NCBI GenBank assembly: GCA_033064195.1
Contig: JARBJD010000172.1
Coordinates: forward strand, 92,685 to 156,684
Reading direction: 5' to 3'
DNA: 64,000 nucleotides
Source of the DNA: Blattamonas nauphoetae
Taxonomy: Eukaryota > Preaxostyla > Oxymonadida
The position numbers were made by a program, and so were the translations under genes. Positions within the stretch are counted from its first letter, which is position 1. Each line of letters starts with the position of its first letter. The notes below the pieces were generated by a model that had not been told where the DNA came from, searched no databases, and saw only the letters and a program-made list of their open reading frames with translations. Shown here in pieces: positions 54,250-63,716 of this stretch.

Positions 54250-54336
54250 TTCCTCTCAACCTTTGCCAGACCTCAATCCAATTGAAAAGGTATTAGGCTT
54301 CTGGAAGAACAGAGTGGATTGTTCACAAACATCTCA
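54250..54336 (+). pseudogene. Tc1/mariner-type transposase, C-terminal remnant
   Basis: The frame reads SSQPLPDLNPIEKVLGFWKN, then RV. PDLNPIE followed by a Trp-containing helix is the signature around the third catalytic acidic residue of DDE_3 (IS630/Tc1/mariner) transposases. Stops lie on both sides and no first or second Asp motif is legible upstream. Old relic. Confidence 0.75.
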
Positions 54337-54620
54337 ATGAAATAACATTTTAGGAGACAATCAGTATGAGGGATTCTGTCCTGACAATCCTCCATTCACT
54401 CCAGCGTTCAATTCATGTCCATGACATGATACTTTACCGTTGTCTCACGGTTTTCGATCATTCTCAGATGGAGTATAAGCACACTTTTGATATTGTCAGA
54501 TCAATTTCCACGAAACCGGGATCAATGAACCTCAGGACGAGTTGAGGGCCTGAGATCTGTCGCCAAAATAGGAGACTTCGAATCCAGGCTCACATCGAAA
54601 AATAGTTATCTCTCCTCGAC

Positions 54621-55795
54621 ATGTTCTCGAAACCTGTCCTCATACAGCAGACACATAGTCAGTTCAGTGTAAGAAATGCAAGACTTCACAGGCAGGCTCG
54701 AAATCATCCACAGGAAGAAGATGACACCGAATTCTTTACAACGATGCTGATCGACGATGATATGGGAGCAGAATCAAACACACTTGGAGTTGATGACATA
54801 CTCACCATTCCGCCTGCCCTCACGGCGAAGCAATTGAAAAAATACCAAAAGTGGGCGAATCGACCCGAATGTCTGCATCTGGATGATCAGTCGTCCTACA
54901 TCGTATCCCCATCTGGAATAGTCTGTCGTATATGCCATAGCCACCAAAATAGCATATCCAAGTCGAGGGATAAATATGTATCCGTTCCAGCGCAGCCTAC
55001 CCATGTGAACTCCGTCCTCGATCACATGAAAACAAAAACCCACAGTCGAGCGGTGAGATTTTGGCTTCAAGATCAAGAACGGATTCAGCAATCTCGGGAT
55101 GTGGACATGTTGGATGGACGGAGAAAACAGAAACAAAACCAGATCTGTGCTGTGAATTATATTGCCCATCGCCACGCATCTGTGAACGACTTTAAGACTC
55201 TGACGAACACCTTGAATTCAGTGGACAATAGTTTCTTTGTCTCTGACTCGTCCCAGTCTGATTAGAAGCTCTTTTGGGATCTGGCGGACAGGATCGACCG
55301 ATTCTACCAACGACCACTGTTCTCCTCAATTCGTGGATTTATACCCATTTCCTTGATGTTGGACTTATCCACCGATATTCCGTCCACTTCAATGTTATGT
55401 GTTAATCTTCGTTTTTTGGATGAAAGCAAGAGACCAAAGACAATCCTTCTTGGATTGGCGGAGATGAATGAAGGATAGACTGGATTGCAGATTTACCTTG
55501 AATTCAAGAACAAGTTGGCATTCATCACGGTTTCATCACCGAACTGAGACATGACAATCCATTGATCCTTCACTCACACTGTGACGTTCACAAATTACAA
55601 CTGTCCCTCAAAGACACCTTTCAAAATGATCCAAAATCAATCACTACGATAATCATCCACAATGCAGCTCTGTTAATCCACCAGATCACCAAAAGTCACA
55701 CGAATAAAAAAAAGGTCGCAGCCGAACTGGAACGCTGTCATCTTAGTAGTATAGAAAGCGATTTGGGAACCCCCGCTCCTTAGACTCGACTACTG
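54621..55795 (+). pseudogene. hAT transposase with zinc-finger N-terminus, broken
   Basis: Starts at ATG 54621. Residues 70-150 hold a zinc-finger-like module (WANRPECLHLDDQSSYIV, GIVCRICHSH, HMKTKTHSRAVRFWL) of the TTF/BED type that precedes hAT catalytic cores. After an in-frame TAG (55263-55265) the same frame gives PISLMLDLSTDIPST (the DxSTD motif with the first catalytic Asp) and RFLDESKRPKTILLGLAEM. After further stops another frame supplies HCDVHKLQLSLKDTF (the conserved CxxH helix). The C-terminal dimerisation domain is not seen. It is a dead autonomous element, and its relatives could have mobilised the two 8-bp-duplication elements upstream (inference). Confidence 0.75.
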
Positions 55796-55929
55796 TAGCT
55801 TTTTCTCCATGCCGATTGACAATTCAGAAAAGACTTGAAGTAAAAGTCATTTTCATTTCAGAAAGTTGTCAAACTTAGAGAAATATTCTCTTCCAGAGTT
55901 CAGTTACTTCATACTTTCAAGTTGAAGCA

Positions 55930-56225
55930 AAATTTCAAAAATTTCCAAAAATGCAAAAACCTTGATTTTGGCGGAAGCTGGTGTATTTTTTCAAGGTTCC
56001 GAAGGTTGCGACCCTTCTCATCGGTCCCTTTTAGACCGGCATCGGAACTCATTTTTATCGGTTTGAGATCCGGAGACGTACGTTGGTCTTGCCAAGGGCC
56101 TAGACCATGCCAAAGGGCAGTGATATGTGAAATTAAATGCTTCCGCCAGGAATTGAACCTAGGACCTTCAGCTTAGTAGTAGTAGTGCGTGCACTCACCA
56201 TTACCACGAGACTATCCGGTCCTGA
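55930..56225 (-). repeat. tRNA-derived SINE-like unit
   Basis: Read on the minus strand from 56225, the unit has an A-box-like tagtctcgtggtaatgg and, about 45 nt later, a perfect B box, ggttcaattcc. The head does not fold as a complete tRNA: the acceptor arms do not pair. A body of about 170 bp follows and ends in a T/A-rich tail (tttttgcatttttgg...). That is the layout of a SINE transcribed by RNA polymerase III. Confidence 0.6.
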
Positions 56226-56326
56226 AATTATCCCGGAAAATCAGAAACTTTATACCCGAAAAAAAGACACTATAGCAGATTTAAAATTTGAAAACTTTGT
56301 CAATAAATTCAATATATCGCAAAAAA

Positions 56327-56552
56327 TGCTCCCGTGAAAAAGTCATGCTTTTTAACGAGGGTAACAAGTGACCAAGAATTAAGATTTAGCAGATCGCTCC
56401 CGTGAAATAGTCATGCTTTTTAACGGGGGTAAAAAGTTAAAAAGGAAAATCTAACTTATTTTGAAAAAATCACTGACGAGAAAAAGTCGTGCTTTTTAAC
56501 GAGGGTAAAAAAAGTCGTTCCCGTGATAAAGTCATGCTTTTTAACGAGGGTA
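56327..56552. repeat. Four copies of a ~34-bp hairpin
   Basis: Copies start near 56329, 56398, 56474 and 56517. The core is cccgtgaaaaagtcatg followed by ctttttaacgaggg. In each, aaaaag...cttttt forms the stem with tcatg/tcgtg in the loop, extended by cccgt/acgaggg. The spacers differ in length (36-42 nt) and sequence, so this is not a simple tandem array. The third copy has changes in the left arm. Confidence 0.85.
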
Positions 56553-56631
56553 GATAGGTGGACAATAAAAGGAATATATAGCAGATCTGAACATTCGAAG
56601 TATAAGGCACAGGTCGAAACTAACATTTTCA

Positions 56632-56870
56632 GGAGCTAGTAGCTCAGTGGGTATGTTTCCATGGCCACCCGTTTCTAGGGGGTGGTTCGATTCAGGCGAG
56701 GGGCAATCTTAATTTCAAAAAAAATAAAAAAGTTTCAAAATGCCAAAATAATTTCAAAAATTTAAAAAAAATTCAAAAAAAAATACTTAGGAAAATTTCA
56801 AAAATTTCAAAAATTCAAAAAATTCAAAAATTCAAAAATTCAAAAATTCAAAAATTCAAAATTTCCAAAA
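56632..56870 (+). repeat. tRNA-derived SINE-like unit with A-rich tail
   Basis: A box tagctcagtggg (about 56638) and B box ggttcgattc (about 56683) at tRNA spacing lie within a head that does not form a full cloverleaf. A long A-rich tail follows, built mostly of ttcaaaaa units (56715-56870). Consistent with a polymerase III-transcribed SINE or a degraded tRNA pseudogene. Confidence 0.6.
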
Positions 56871-56871
56871 A

Positions 56872-57152
56872 AGTTGAAGTATGAAACCTCGACGTAATTT
56901 CCCTTGATACTCAGGCAAAATGGTGCCCTCGTGGCTAATGCGTAGAACGAATTGAAGGTTGGATTGGAGCGGGACGAACTGGGAGGTTGTCCCCGGGGGT
57001 TCACTGTGGGCATCACTTGAATGTGACCGTAAATCATGCCCCCCCAATACCTTAGCCCTTCAAGGAATTCGCCAGCAGTAGTCATTGAGTAGGATCATGA
57101 TAGAGTGATCCCCAAAGGAGTATCGGGTTGTCCTACGGTACAATCATACAAA
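56872..57152. repeat. ~280-bp SINE-like repeat, copy 1
   Basis: Shares most of its length with the copy at 57212-57494, e.g. cgacgtaatttcccttgata, aattcgccagcagtagtcat and ggagtatcgggttgtcctac. The middle (57020-57050) has diverged. The 3' tail is made of tgaatgat-type units, a simple-repeat tail typical of some SINEs and LINEs. No protein coding. Confidence 0.75.
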
Positions 57153-57211
57153 AACTTGATAAAGGAAATGATGAACGATGAAGGCTTGAATGATTGAATG
57201 ATTGAATTTCA

Positions 57212-57494
57212 AGTTGAAAAATGATACCTCGACGTAATTTCCCTTGATACTCAGGCAAAATGGTGCCCTCGTGACTAATGCGTAGAACGAATTGAAGGTT
57301 GAATTGGAGACGGTGGATTTCTAGGAATCCGCCCCGGGGTTCATGTTGGCCGCACTTAGATGTGCCCGTAAATCATGCCCACCCAAGACTTAACCCTTCA
57401 AGGAATTCGCCAGCAGTAGTCATTGAGTAGGATCACGATAGAATGATCCCCAAAGGAGTATCGGGTTGTCCTACGGTAAAATCATACAAACTTG
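57212..57494. repeat. ~280-bp SINE-like repeat, copy 2
   Basis: Second copy, in the same orientation, 60 bp downstream of the first. Its tail is a longer run of attgaatg/tgaa units (57495-57565). The direct arrangement and matching tails suggest two insertions or a local duplication. Confidence 0.75.
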
Positions 57495-57674
57495 AAAAAT
57501 TGAATGATTGAATGATTGAATGATTGAAAAATGAATGATGAATTGAATGAATGAATGAATGAAAAAATGAAACTTGGAAGAAAGAAACAAAAAAGAAAGA
57601 AGCAAGATGAAAGCTGGCACAACAAGGAACAAGAAAGAAAAAGTTCCAACACCTCACTTCACATTTCATTTATG

Positions 57675-57708
57675 TTTTTTATTTTTTGATTTTTTTAATT
57701 TGTATTAA
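57675..57708 (+). promoter_or_regulatory. T-rich upstream block, copy 1
   Basis: Ends directly at the ATG 57709. Runs of T broken by single A or GA are followed by taatttgtattaa. It is nearly the same as the block before the polymerase gene, including the distance to ATG. Probably a core promoter or 5' leader specific to the element. Confidence 0.6.
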
Positions 57709-58134
57709 ATGACAACAGTGAATTCTACATATGTCTCGCTAAAGACTTCGAACCCTCCAAAGGGGAGCGAAAAACGTCGAACAGAAGCCAAGCAAGCTTT
57801 GATTCAGTCAATGAAAGAAGAGAACTGTGAACTTGTCTCTGAATATGTCAGACACAATATCCCAGTCATCTATGTTCATGAAGGTGTTGAGTGGAGAATA
57901 AAACCAAAGTTGTGGAATCAAGGAAACAGACCACACATGTCACAACGTCGACACTATACACAATCATTTGTGGAGAATGAACTGAGGAAGTACAACTGTG
58001 AGCTCGTTGGTGAGTACAAGCAGGTTCAAGTTCCATTCACATATCGAGAAATTGGTGGAACTGAAGTCTTCAAAGTGCGACTTGATTCCTGGCTAAAGGC
58101 AAAGAAGAAGCCACATTTGAGGAAGCCAAAATAA
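57709..58134 (+). CDS. Maverick-encoded protein with two repeats
   Basis: 141 residues, not recognised. It contains two copies of one motif of about 45 residues: ENCELVSEYVRHNIPVIYVH...WNQGNRPHM (about 37-80) and YNCELVGEYKQVQVPFTYRE...WLKAKKKPHL (about 94-138). Shared features are NCELV.EY, a (V/I)P.(I/T)Y strand and a final Trp before PH. The pattern looks like a small beta-rich, possibly nucleic-acid-binding fold. It is basic at both ends. It is the first gene of the element, 43 bp before the polymerase, and has the same upstream block. Confidence 0.65.
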   Translation: MTTVNSTYVSLKTSNPPKGSEKRRTEAKQALIQSMKEENCELVSEYVRHNIPVIYVHEGVEWRIKPKLWNQGNRPHMSQRRHYTQSFVENELRKYNCELVGEYKQVQVPFTYREIGGTEVFKVRLDSWLKAKKKPHLRKPK

Positions 58135-58143
58135 TCACTCAAC

Positions 58144-58177
58144 TTTTTTTATTTTTTATTTTTTTAATTCGTAGTAA
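58144..58177 (+). promoter_or_regulatory. T-rich upstream block, copy 2
   Basis: Matches the block before ATG 57709: T runs, then taattcgtagtaa immediately before ATG 58178. A weaker version (actttatttttgttaaaa) precedes ATG 62609. Confidence 0.6.
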
Positions 58178-61100
58178 ATGACAACACTCTGGAAAGTGAA
58201 GGAACAAATCAGAGAGGTTAGAGAACTATTTCCAAACACTCAATTCGCATTTACTGATGGTCGAACATACAAACCTGACAGCCCATACAAACAACATCAC
58301 TATTCATTTCTCCTGGCAATGCTTCAACACCCAGATGTTGGATATCGAAATCCTAATCCAACAGCATATCTCAATATCAATTTAATACCAAAATTCCTTC
58401 AAGAAGTTAGAAACCAACGACAAATGGAACAAGCTCAATTCATTCAGAAACAGAATGAACAGAACAACAATGCAACGATGAATGAAGAGGATAAAAATGT
58501 AATCATCATTGACATGAAAGCAAATCCAAGAGTGAACGAAACTGAATTGAAAAAGCAAGCGTTCAAGATCACAAGGAAGTTAAAATCAATTGAAGAGAAG
58601 CTGATGGATCACTGGATGAAGAATCTGTTGATCATTCAGAAGAAGAATGAACAAATGGAAACAAGAAAAGTGAAGCAATTTGATGGATTCAATGAATGCA
58701 TTCTACTTGCTGAACCAAGAGACAAACTTGGATTCAATGAGTGTCTGACAAATGCACGAAAGAAGTTCAAGAAGAATGAGATCGAGAAAGTGAGTGACAA
58801 TGGAAAACCATATCAGTTGTACTTCCACAATCATCTGAAGAATGTTGAAGAAATCACAACCTTCATCAATGCAGTGTATGAAAAAGAGAAGGATCATCCA
58901 TTCAAGATTAGTATTGATTTTGGTAAGATCGTTGAAAGGAAAGACAATTATGAGACACTGCACAATGATTTCAGACCAGAATTGGAGAACACATCGAGGA
59001 GTTTCCCAACTGTGATAAGAAGTGAAGCAGACATCACTGAGTATTCCAAGTATGCTATCAACCTTATCAAAGAATCACAGGAGAGAACACTGATGGACAC
59101 AAAGACAATGTTCATTGCCTTCCACTCCATTCTGGTTGCTGTGTACAGATTCCCAGTTGCAGGAAAAGCAAATGCAATTCTCACTGAACACATCAAAACG
59201 AGAAACATTCGATACATTGATTCTGAGTACAACATCTGTTTCTTTCAAGCACTATCATTCCTCACTCTTCCTGAGGTTCAAGGAAAGAAGATATCCATTA
59301 AAATGAGAAACACCGAAGCATACAAACTGTTCACCAAATGGATGAATCTCACCAATCTCACGTCATATCAACTCACTGAACACTTGCGAAAATACCCTGG
59401 ATTTGATATTGCATCTGACGTGGAGAAAGCAATGCAACTATCCAATATCACAGTTCATATTTATGAATACGACGAAGACAAGAAGCGGTATTTCCTCAGT
59501 CAATCGTACATCAACGACAATGATGATGCAAGAGTTCTCCCACTTCTGATGATTCCACTTACGGCAACTCTTGTTCATGTGATGTTCATTGTTGATCCTG
59601 AGAAAATCACTGGATACAAGCTCTGTCCCTACTGTCAATCGAGAGGATTCCAAGTGAAGGATTCTCACTTCAAGGCCTACTACGAGAAGCATCTTGCTGA
59701 ATGTAAGGAACTTGATGGAAAACATGTGAAGAAAATCTCACTTGATAAAACGCCAAGGCCTTATGTTCCACACATCCTCAACAACAAGACGCATGAATTT
59801 CTGATGGCACATCAGAGACAAAATGAATTCAAACCAACGCAATACTACATCACTTACGATTTCGAAACGATGGAAGATCTCATCCTTGACAACTTATTCT
59901 CTGATGACAATACTCAATTGATCTCACATTTGAAGCCTCTCTCTGTTGCTTCAGCAATCAAAACAAAATCAGGAGTGAAGTCAATCTACTTTGATCTTCG
60001 AGATGGAAAGGACTTTGTGAAGCAGTGGATCAGAGAACTCTTCAAGTTTGCAGAAACAGTTCGAGTCGACAACGACTATGATGATCCAGAGATTCCCTCA
60101 CAGAATGAAGTCAGTGTGATTGGATTCAACAGTTCCAGATTCGACATCAATCTCATCTTTCGTGATCTCGTTGACAAGGATTGGAAAGTGGTGAGCTTCC
60201 TTGGATCCACAACAAAGTATAAACAAGTGTTGATCAGGCATGAGAAGACGCAACAGGTTCTTCGATTCATTGACTTGATGTCATACACAGGACCAATGAC
60301 TTTGGATAATGCAGTGAAGGCTTTTGGAGGAAAGACCACACTTCAGAAATCATTCTTTGCGTACGAATCATTTGATTCATCAGACTACGATACAGTGCTA
60401 AGCAAACAAGAACCTTTCTCCAAATATGAATTCTATTCCAGTCTGAACAACAGTGAAATGTCAGACACTGATTACCAATTGTACCTTGATGACTGGAACA
60501 AGCAAGGATTCAAGAACCGTTGGGATTACCTCAAGTTCTACAACATTAGAGACGTCGAATGCATGATTGCACCACTTGACAATCTGATTGATCTGAACTT
60601 CCAATACAAAGTGGACATGTTGCACAATCTCTCATTGTCAGCAAATGCATCTGCAATCAAGTATGCTTGTGCCTACAAAGACTTTGATATCGATGCTGAC
60701 TACAACGAATGTGACAAATCTGGACCAATCAAGATCACCAAACAATACTGGAAATACAAAGTGGAAGGATACAGGTACCAAGACCAGAAAGCTCATCGCA
60801 ATACTACAGCCAATGTCACTGAAGCAGACTACGACTGGTTTGTTCAACAATGCAAGAGAGTTTGCTATATCTGCAAATGTCACTTCTCACAAGCAGTCAA
60901 ACCAACATTAGACAGAATCGACAATTCAAAAGGACATTCTAAAGAGAACGTGAAGATCTGCTGTGACTTCTGCAACACCTACAAGTCAGACCATGATGAA
61001 CATCTCACAAGATTGAGAATTCAACTGAAGAAGTACTGTATCTGGAAGTCATTACCAATGACTCTGACACACGAGCAGACCTATCACAAACTGAGAGCAG

Positions 61101-62584
61101 CAGTTACTGGTGGATTGTCGAATGTTCAACATCGACAGAATATCAAAGGCGTGACGCCAATCAATCACTTCTCATTTGAAGATGGTGTTGTCAAATCAAC
61201 CGATACTGAACACATCATGACTCACGTCTGTGGTGTTGATTTCAACTCTCTCTATCCAAGTGCTTTCTCATCAATCAAGAACAAGAACAATCCATACACC
61301 AAACACAGAATGTACATGCCTGGAAGATGTTTGTTTACTGCAACTGGAGATAAAGAATGTCGGGAGATCATCGAGAACAAGAATCAGAAGACATTGTTCG
61401 TTGCAGAACTGAAAGGACACATCGATGAAAAGTACTTAAATGATTTCATTAACTTCCCACCAATCTTCAGAAACATTGTTGTCAATACAACCGAAGAAAA
61501 CATTGGAGAGAAGACTTATTCGTTGATGAAGAAACATGGATTGAAGACTGATGACAAACAACGTAAGCTGACCCAACTCTTGAGCACACACGATCAGTAT
61601 ATGTTCTTTTCGACAAACTATCTGTGGTTCCTCATCGACTATTGCCACTTCATCATCGATGATATTAAGAGTGTGATGGTATTCTCCAGATATGGTGGAT
61701 TTGAACCTTTTGTGACCTCGTTCACGAATAACAGAATAGAAGCAATGAAGGTAGGAAATATAGGAAAGGAACAATTCTGTAAGACCAACTTGAATGGAAG
61801 TTACGGATATGATGGAATGAACACTGAGAAATACAACTCAATCACAATCTGCAATGAGAAGAGAACATATTTGAAACAAATGATGAAAGGATTTGTGGCG
61901 ACTCGAGAGATCAATGAGGATAACTACATTGTGATTGAAGACAGAGAGAAAGCATCATGCAAGACATGTCTGCAAGAAGCAGTATTCACACTCGATAATG
62001 CCAAGTTCTGGTATCTGAATTTCATCTACAACTTCATGTTCAAATGCCTAGACATGAACAAGATTCACTTCTGTGAGGGAGACACTGACTCTGCTTATTG
62101 GGCAATTAGTGGAGATCCAAGTGCTGGAATTCATCAACAATTTGAACACGTGATTGCTGACAAGGAATTCTATGATGCACACAAATATGAATGGTTTCCC
62201 AATCCTGAAAAGGGTGTCGATGATGAGAAGAAACTGTTGGGATTAGCGATTGAGAAGGAAGGTGAACAGATGATCTGTCTTGCACCAAAGTGTTACTCTC
62301 TCGATGAGAAATGTAAGATCAAAGGAGTGTCTCTGAAGAAAACAAACATCACGAGTGACGATTATGTGAAGTGCCTTAATGGAGAGAAAACTGTGACTAC
62401 AACACTGAACTTTCAGACGAGAAGAGTTGTGAGCGAAGATGACTGCAACGGATTTGAGATTGCGAAAATACAACAACAGAAACTCAGTCTCAGTGGAATT
62501 CATCTGAAGGCAATCGTACTTGAAAATGAATCATGTCCTCCATTCATTCATGGACTGAAAGCAACTGATTATCTTATCCAATAA
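58178..62584 (+). CDS. Protein-primed DNA polymerase B (Maverick/Polinton)
   Basis: Polymerase of 1,468 residues that would replicate the element from a protein primer. N-terminal region: NICFFQALSFL (about 354) and a zinc finger CPYCQSRGF...HLAEC (about 482-512), both typical of Polinton polymerases. Exonuclease: Exo I YDFETME (about 559), Exo II FNSSRFDINL (about 650), Exo III YNIRDVEC (about 788). Polymerase: motif A DFNSLYPS (about 1019), motif B KTNLNGSYGYDG (about 1202), motif C GDTDSAYW (about 1302). Between Exo III and motif A lies CYICKCHFS...LDRIDN..GH...CCDFCN (about 895-931), an HNH-like zinc module. All catalytic residues appear intact and the frame is uninterrupted, so this copy could be active or recently so. 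The stop is TAA 62582-62584. Confidence 0.92.
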   Translation: MTTLWKVKEQIREVRELFPNTQFAFTDGRTYKPDSPYKQHHYSFLLAMLQHPDVGYRNPNPTAYLNINLIPKFLQEVRNQRQMEQAQFIQKQNEQNNNATMNEEDKNVIIIDMKANPRVNETELKKQAFKITRKLKSIEEKLMDHWMKNLLIIQKKNEQMETRKVKQFDGFNECILLAEPRDKLGFNECLTNARKKFKKNEIEKVSDNGKPYQLYFHNHLKNVEEITTFINAVYEKEKDHPFKISIDFGKIVERKDNYETLHNDFRPELENTSRSFPTVIRSEADITEYSKYAINLIKESQERTLMDTKTMFIAFHSILVAVYRFPVAGKANAILTEHIKTRNIRYIDSEYNICFFQALSFLTLPEVQGKKISIKMRNTEAYKLFTKWMNLTNLTSYQLTEHLRKYPGFDIASDVEKAMQLSNITVHIYEYDEDKKRYFLSQSYINDNDDARVLPLLMIPLTATLVHVMFIVDPEKITGYKLCPYCQSRGFQVKDSHFKAYYEKHLAECKELDGKHVKKISLDKTPRPYVPHILNNKTHEFLMAHQRQNEFKPTQYYITYDFETMEDLILDNLFSDDNTQLISHLKPLSVASAIKTKSGVKSIYFDLRDGKDFVKQWIRELFKFAETVRVDNDYDDPEIPSQNEVSVIGFNSSRFDINLIFRDLVDKDWKVVSFLGSTTKYKQVLIRHEKTQQVLRFIDLMSYTGPMTLDNAVKAFGGKTTLQKSFFAYESFDSSDYDTVLSKQEPFSKYEFYSSLNNSEMSDTDYQLYLDDWNKQGFKNRWDYLKFYNIRDVECMIAPLDNLIDLNFQYKVDMLHNLSLSANASAIKYACAYKDFDIDADYNECDKSGPIKITKQYWKYKVEGYRYQDQKAHRNTTANVTEADYDWFVQQCKRVCYICKCHFSQAVKPTLDRIDNSKGHSKENVKICCDFCNTYKSDHDEHLTRLRIQLKKYCIWKSLPMTLTHEQTYHKLRAAVTGGLSNVQHRQNIKGVTPINHFSFEDGVVKSTDTEHIMTHVCGVDFNSLYPSAFSSIKNKNNPYTKHRMYMPGRCLFTATGDKECREIIENKNQKTLFVAELKGHIDEKYLNDFINFPPIFRNIVVNTTEENIGEKTYSLMKKHGLKTDDKQRKLTQLLSTHDQYMFFSTNYLWFLIDYCHFIIDDIKSVMVFSRYGGFEPFVTSFTNNRIEAMKVGNIGKEQFCKTNLNGSYGYDGMNTEKYNSITICNEKRTYLKQMMKGFVATREINEDNYIVIEDREKASCKTCLQEAVFTLDNAKFWYLNFIYNFMFKCLDMNKIHFCEGDTDSAYWAISGDPSAGIHQQFEHVIADKEFYDAHKYEWFPNPEKGVDDEKKLLGLAIEKEGEQMICLAPKCYSLDEKCKIKGVSLKKTNITSDDYVKCLNGEKTVTTTLNFQTRRVVSEDDCNGFEIAKIQQQKLSLSGIHLKAIVLENESCPPFIHGLKATDYLIQ

Positions 62585-62608
62585 ATCCAAACTTTATTTT
62601 TGTTAAAA

Positions 62609-63256
62609 ATGAGTAGACCGTATTTGAATTCAACACAAATTGATCGAATAGTGAAGAATCTCCTGGACAATTCGCGGCATTCTCAGACAAAAATATACAA
62701 TACCACACTTACGTTTTCCCAGATTTTACCAACCTATCATGTCAATGATTCAAATGGACAATACGACGCAAATGATGAGACATACTTCAATGATTGGCTG
62801 AATGGAGAATTACCTCCTGATTTAAACATAGCTGATGGAAAAATTGTTGTTCAAAGATTTGTGAAACAATTCACCGGATGGATCCTTAGTAACAACACTG
62901 CAAGACAAGCATACAGAGCATATCAACAGTATTATCAGGAAGCACAGAATATTCATTTCAATCAACCACCAGCCATCGTAATTCCAACACTATCTCCGAG
63001 TCAAAAATCACAACCATTACCTATTGAAACACCTGAATCTCCAATCATTCCTGGACAGAAGAGAAACCCGACATCAATTGGTTCAGAATATGAATTCCCA
63101 ATGAAAGAGATGAGGTTTGAAGATGATGATCCACTGATCCCCAAGTCACCAGATCCACCAACAATTGTGAAGATTGACAAAGATTTTGTGCCATATGTGA
63201 GAGAGATCAACAAGGTCGAACCAACTCTCCCCCTCAGGAGGGTTCGAAGCCTCTAG
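62609..63256 (+). CDS. Maverick-encoded unknown protein
   Basis: 215 residues from ATG 62609 (MSRPYLNSTQIDRIVKNLLD) to TAG 63256. Not recognised. The first 120 residues are mixed helix with YFNDWLNGELPPDLN and FVKQFTGWILSNNTARQAYR. The rest is proline/serine-rich and probably disordered (PTLSPSQKSQPLPIETPESP) with a basic, arginine-containing end. It may correspond to a capsid-associated or accessory protein, but nothing shows this. It sits 24 bp after the polymerase stop with an A-rich leader. Confidence 0.6.
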   Translation: MSRPYLNSTQIDRIVKNLLDNSRHSQTKIYNTTLTFSQILPTYHVNDSNGQYDANDETYFNDWLNGELPPDLNIADGKIVVQRFVKQFTGWILSNNTARQAYRAYQQYYQEAQNIHFNQPPAIVIPTLSPSQKSQPLPIETPESPIIPGQKRNPTSIGSEYEFPMKEMRFEDDDPLIPKSPDPPTIVKIDKDFVPYVREINKVEPTLPLRRVRSL

Positions 63257-63281
63257 CAAGACGACAAGGCAAGTACTGGGA

Positions 63282-63716
63282 ATGTTGGAACGAGTGAAAG
63301 GTTATTTTGACCATCAACTGAAAGACAATTCAGAGGAGGAACAAATCAAAGCAGAGAATTCAATGATGGACAATCAACAGAAAATGGAACAATTCATTGA
63401 CAAACAGATCGTTGAATCAAAGAAACTCAATCGAAATATGTTTATTCTTTCACACGTAAGCAGAACTCTCGGAAATGACGAAACTGAGTTCATTTTAGCA
63501 CATCCTAAACAATTCCCATTTGGTGGAAGATCATTTCAGGAATGGTACGATGAATATGTTCACCGATGGGATTCTACACATCCTCGGAAAATAAGGAGGG
63601 AACAAGGAGGGAACACATTGATGATTGATCAACCAACGATTCCAAAAGCCGTGACAAAAAATACAATATCCGTTTCGATCAAAGATGCAATTCATGTCCA
63701 AAGACATCACTGGTGA
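63282..63716 (+). CDS. Maverick-encoded unknown protein, helical
   Basis: 144 residues from ATG 63282 (MLERVKGYFDHQLKDNSEEE) to TGA 63716. Rich in charged residues. The N-terminal half is probably coiled coil (EEQIKAENSMMDNQQKMEQF, KQIVESKKLNRN). The second half has HPKQFPFGGRSFQEWYDEYV. Its frame overlaps the start of the integrase frame by 32 bp. Function unknown. Confidence 0.55.
   Translation: MLERVKGYFDHQLKDNSEEEQIKAENSMMDNQQKMEQFIDKQIVESKKLNRNMFILSHVSRTLGNDETEFILAHPKQFPFGGRSFQEWYDEYVHRWDSTHPRKIRREQGGNTLMIDQPTIPKAVTKNTISVSIKDAIHVQRHHW

Noticed and set aside
56138-56225. A functional tRNA gene on the minus strand
   Set aside because: A and B boxes are present, but acceptor and D stems do not pair. 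Treated as a tRNA-derived repeat.
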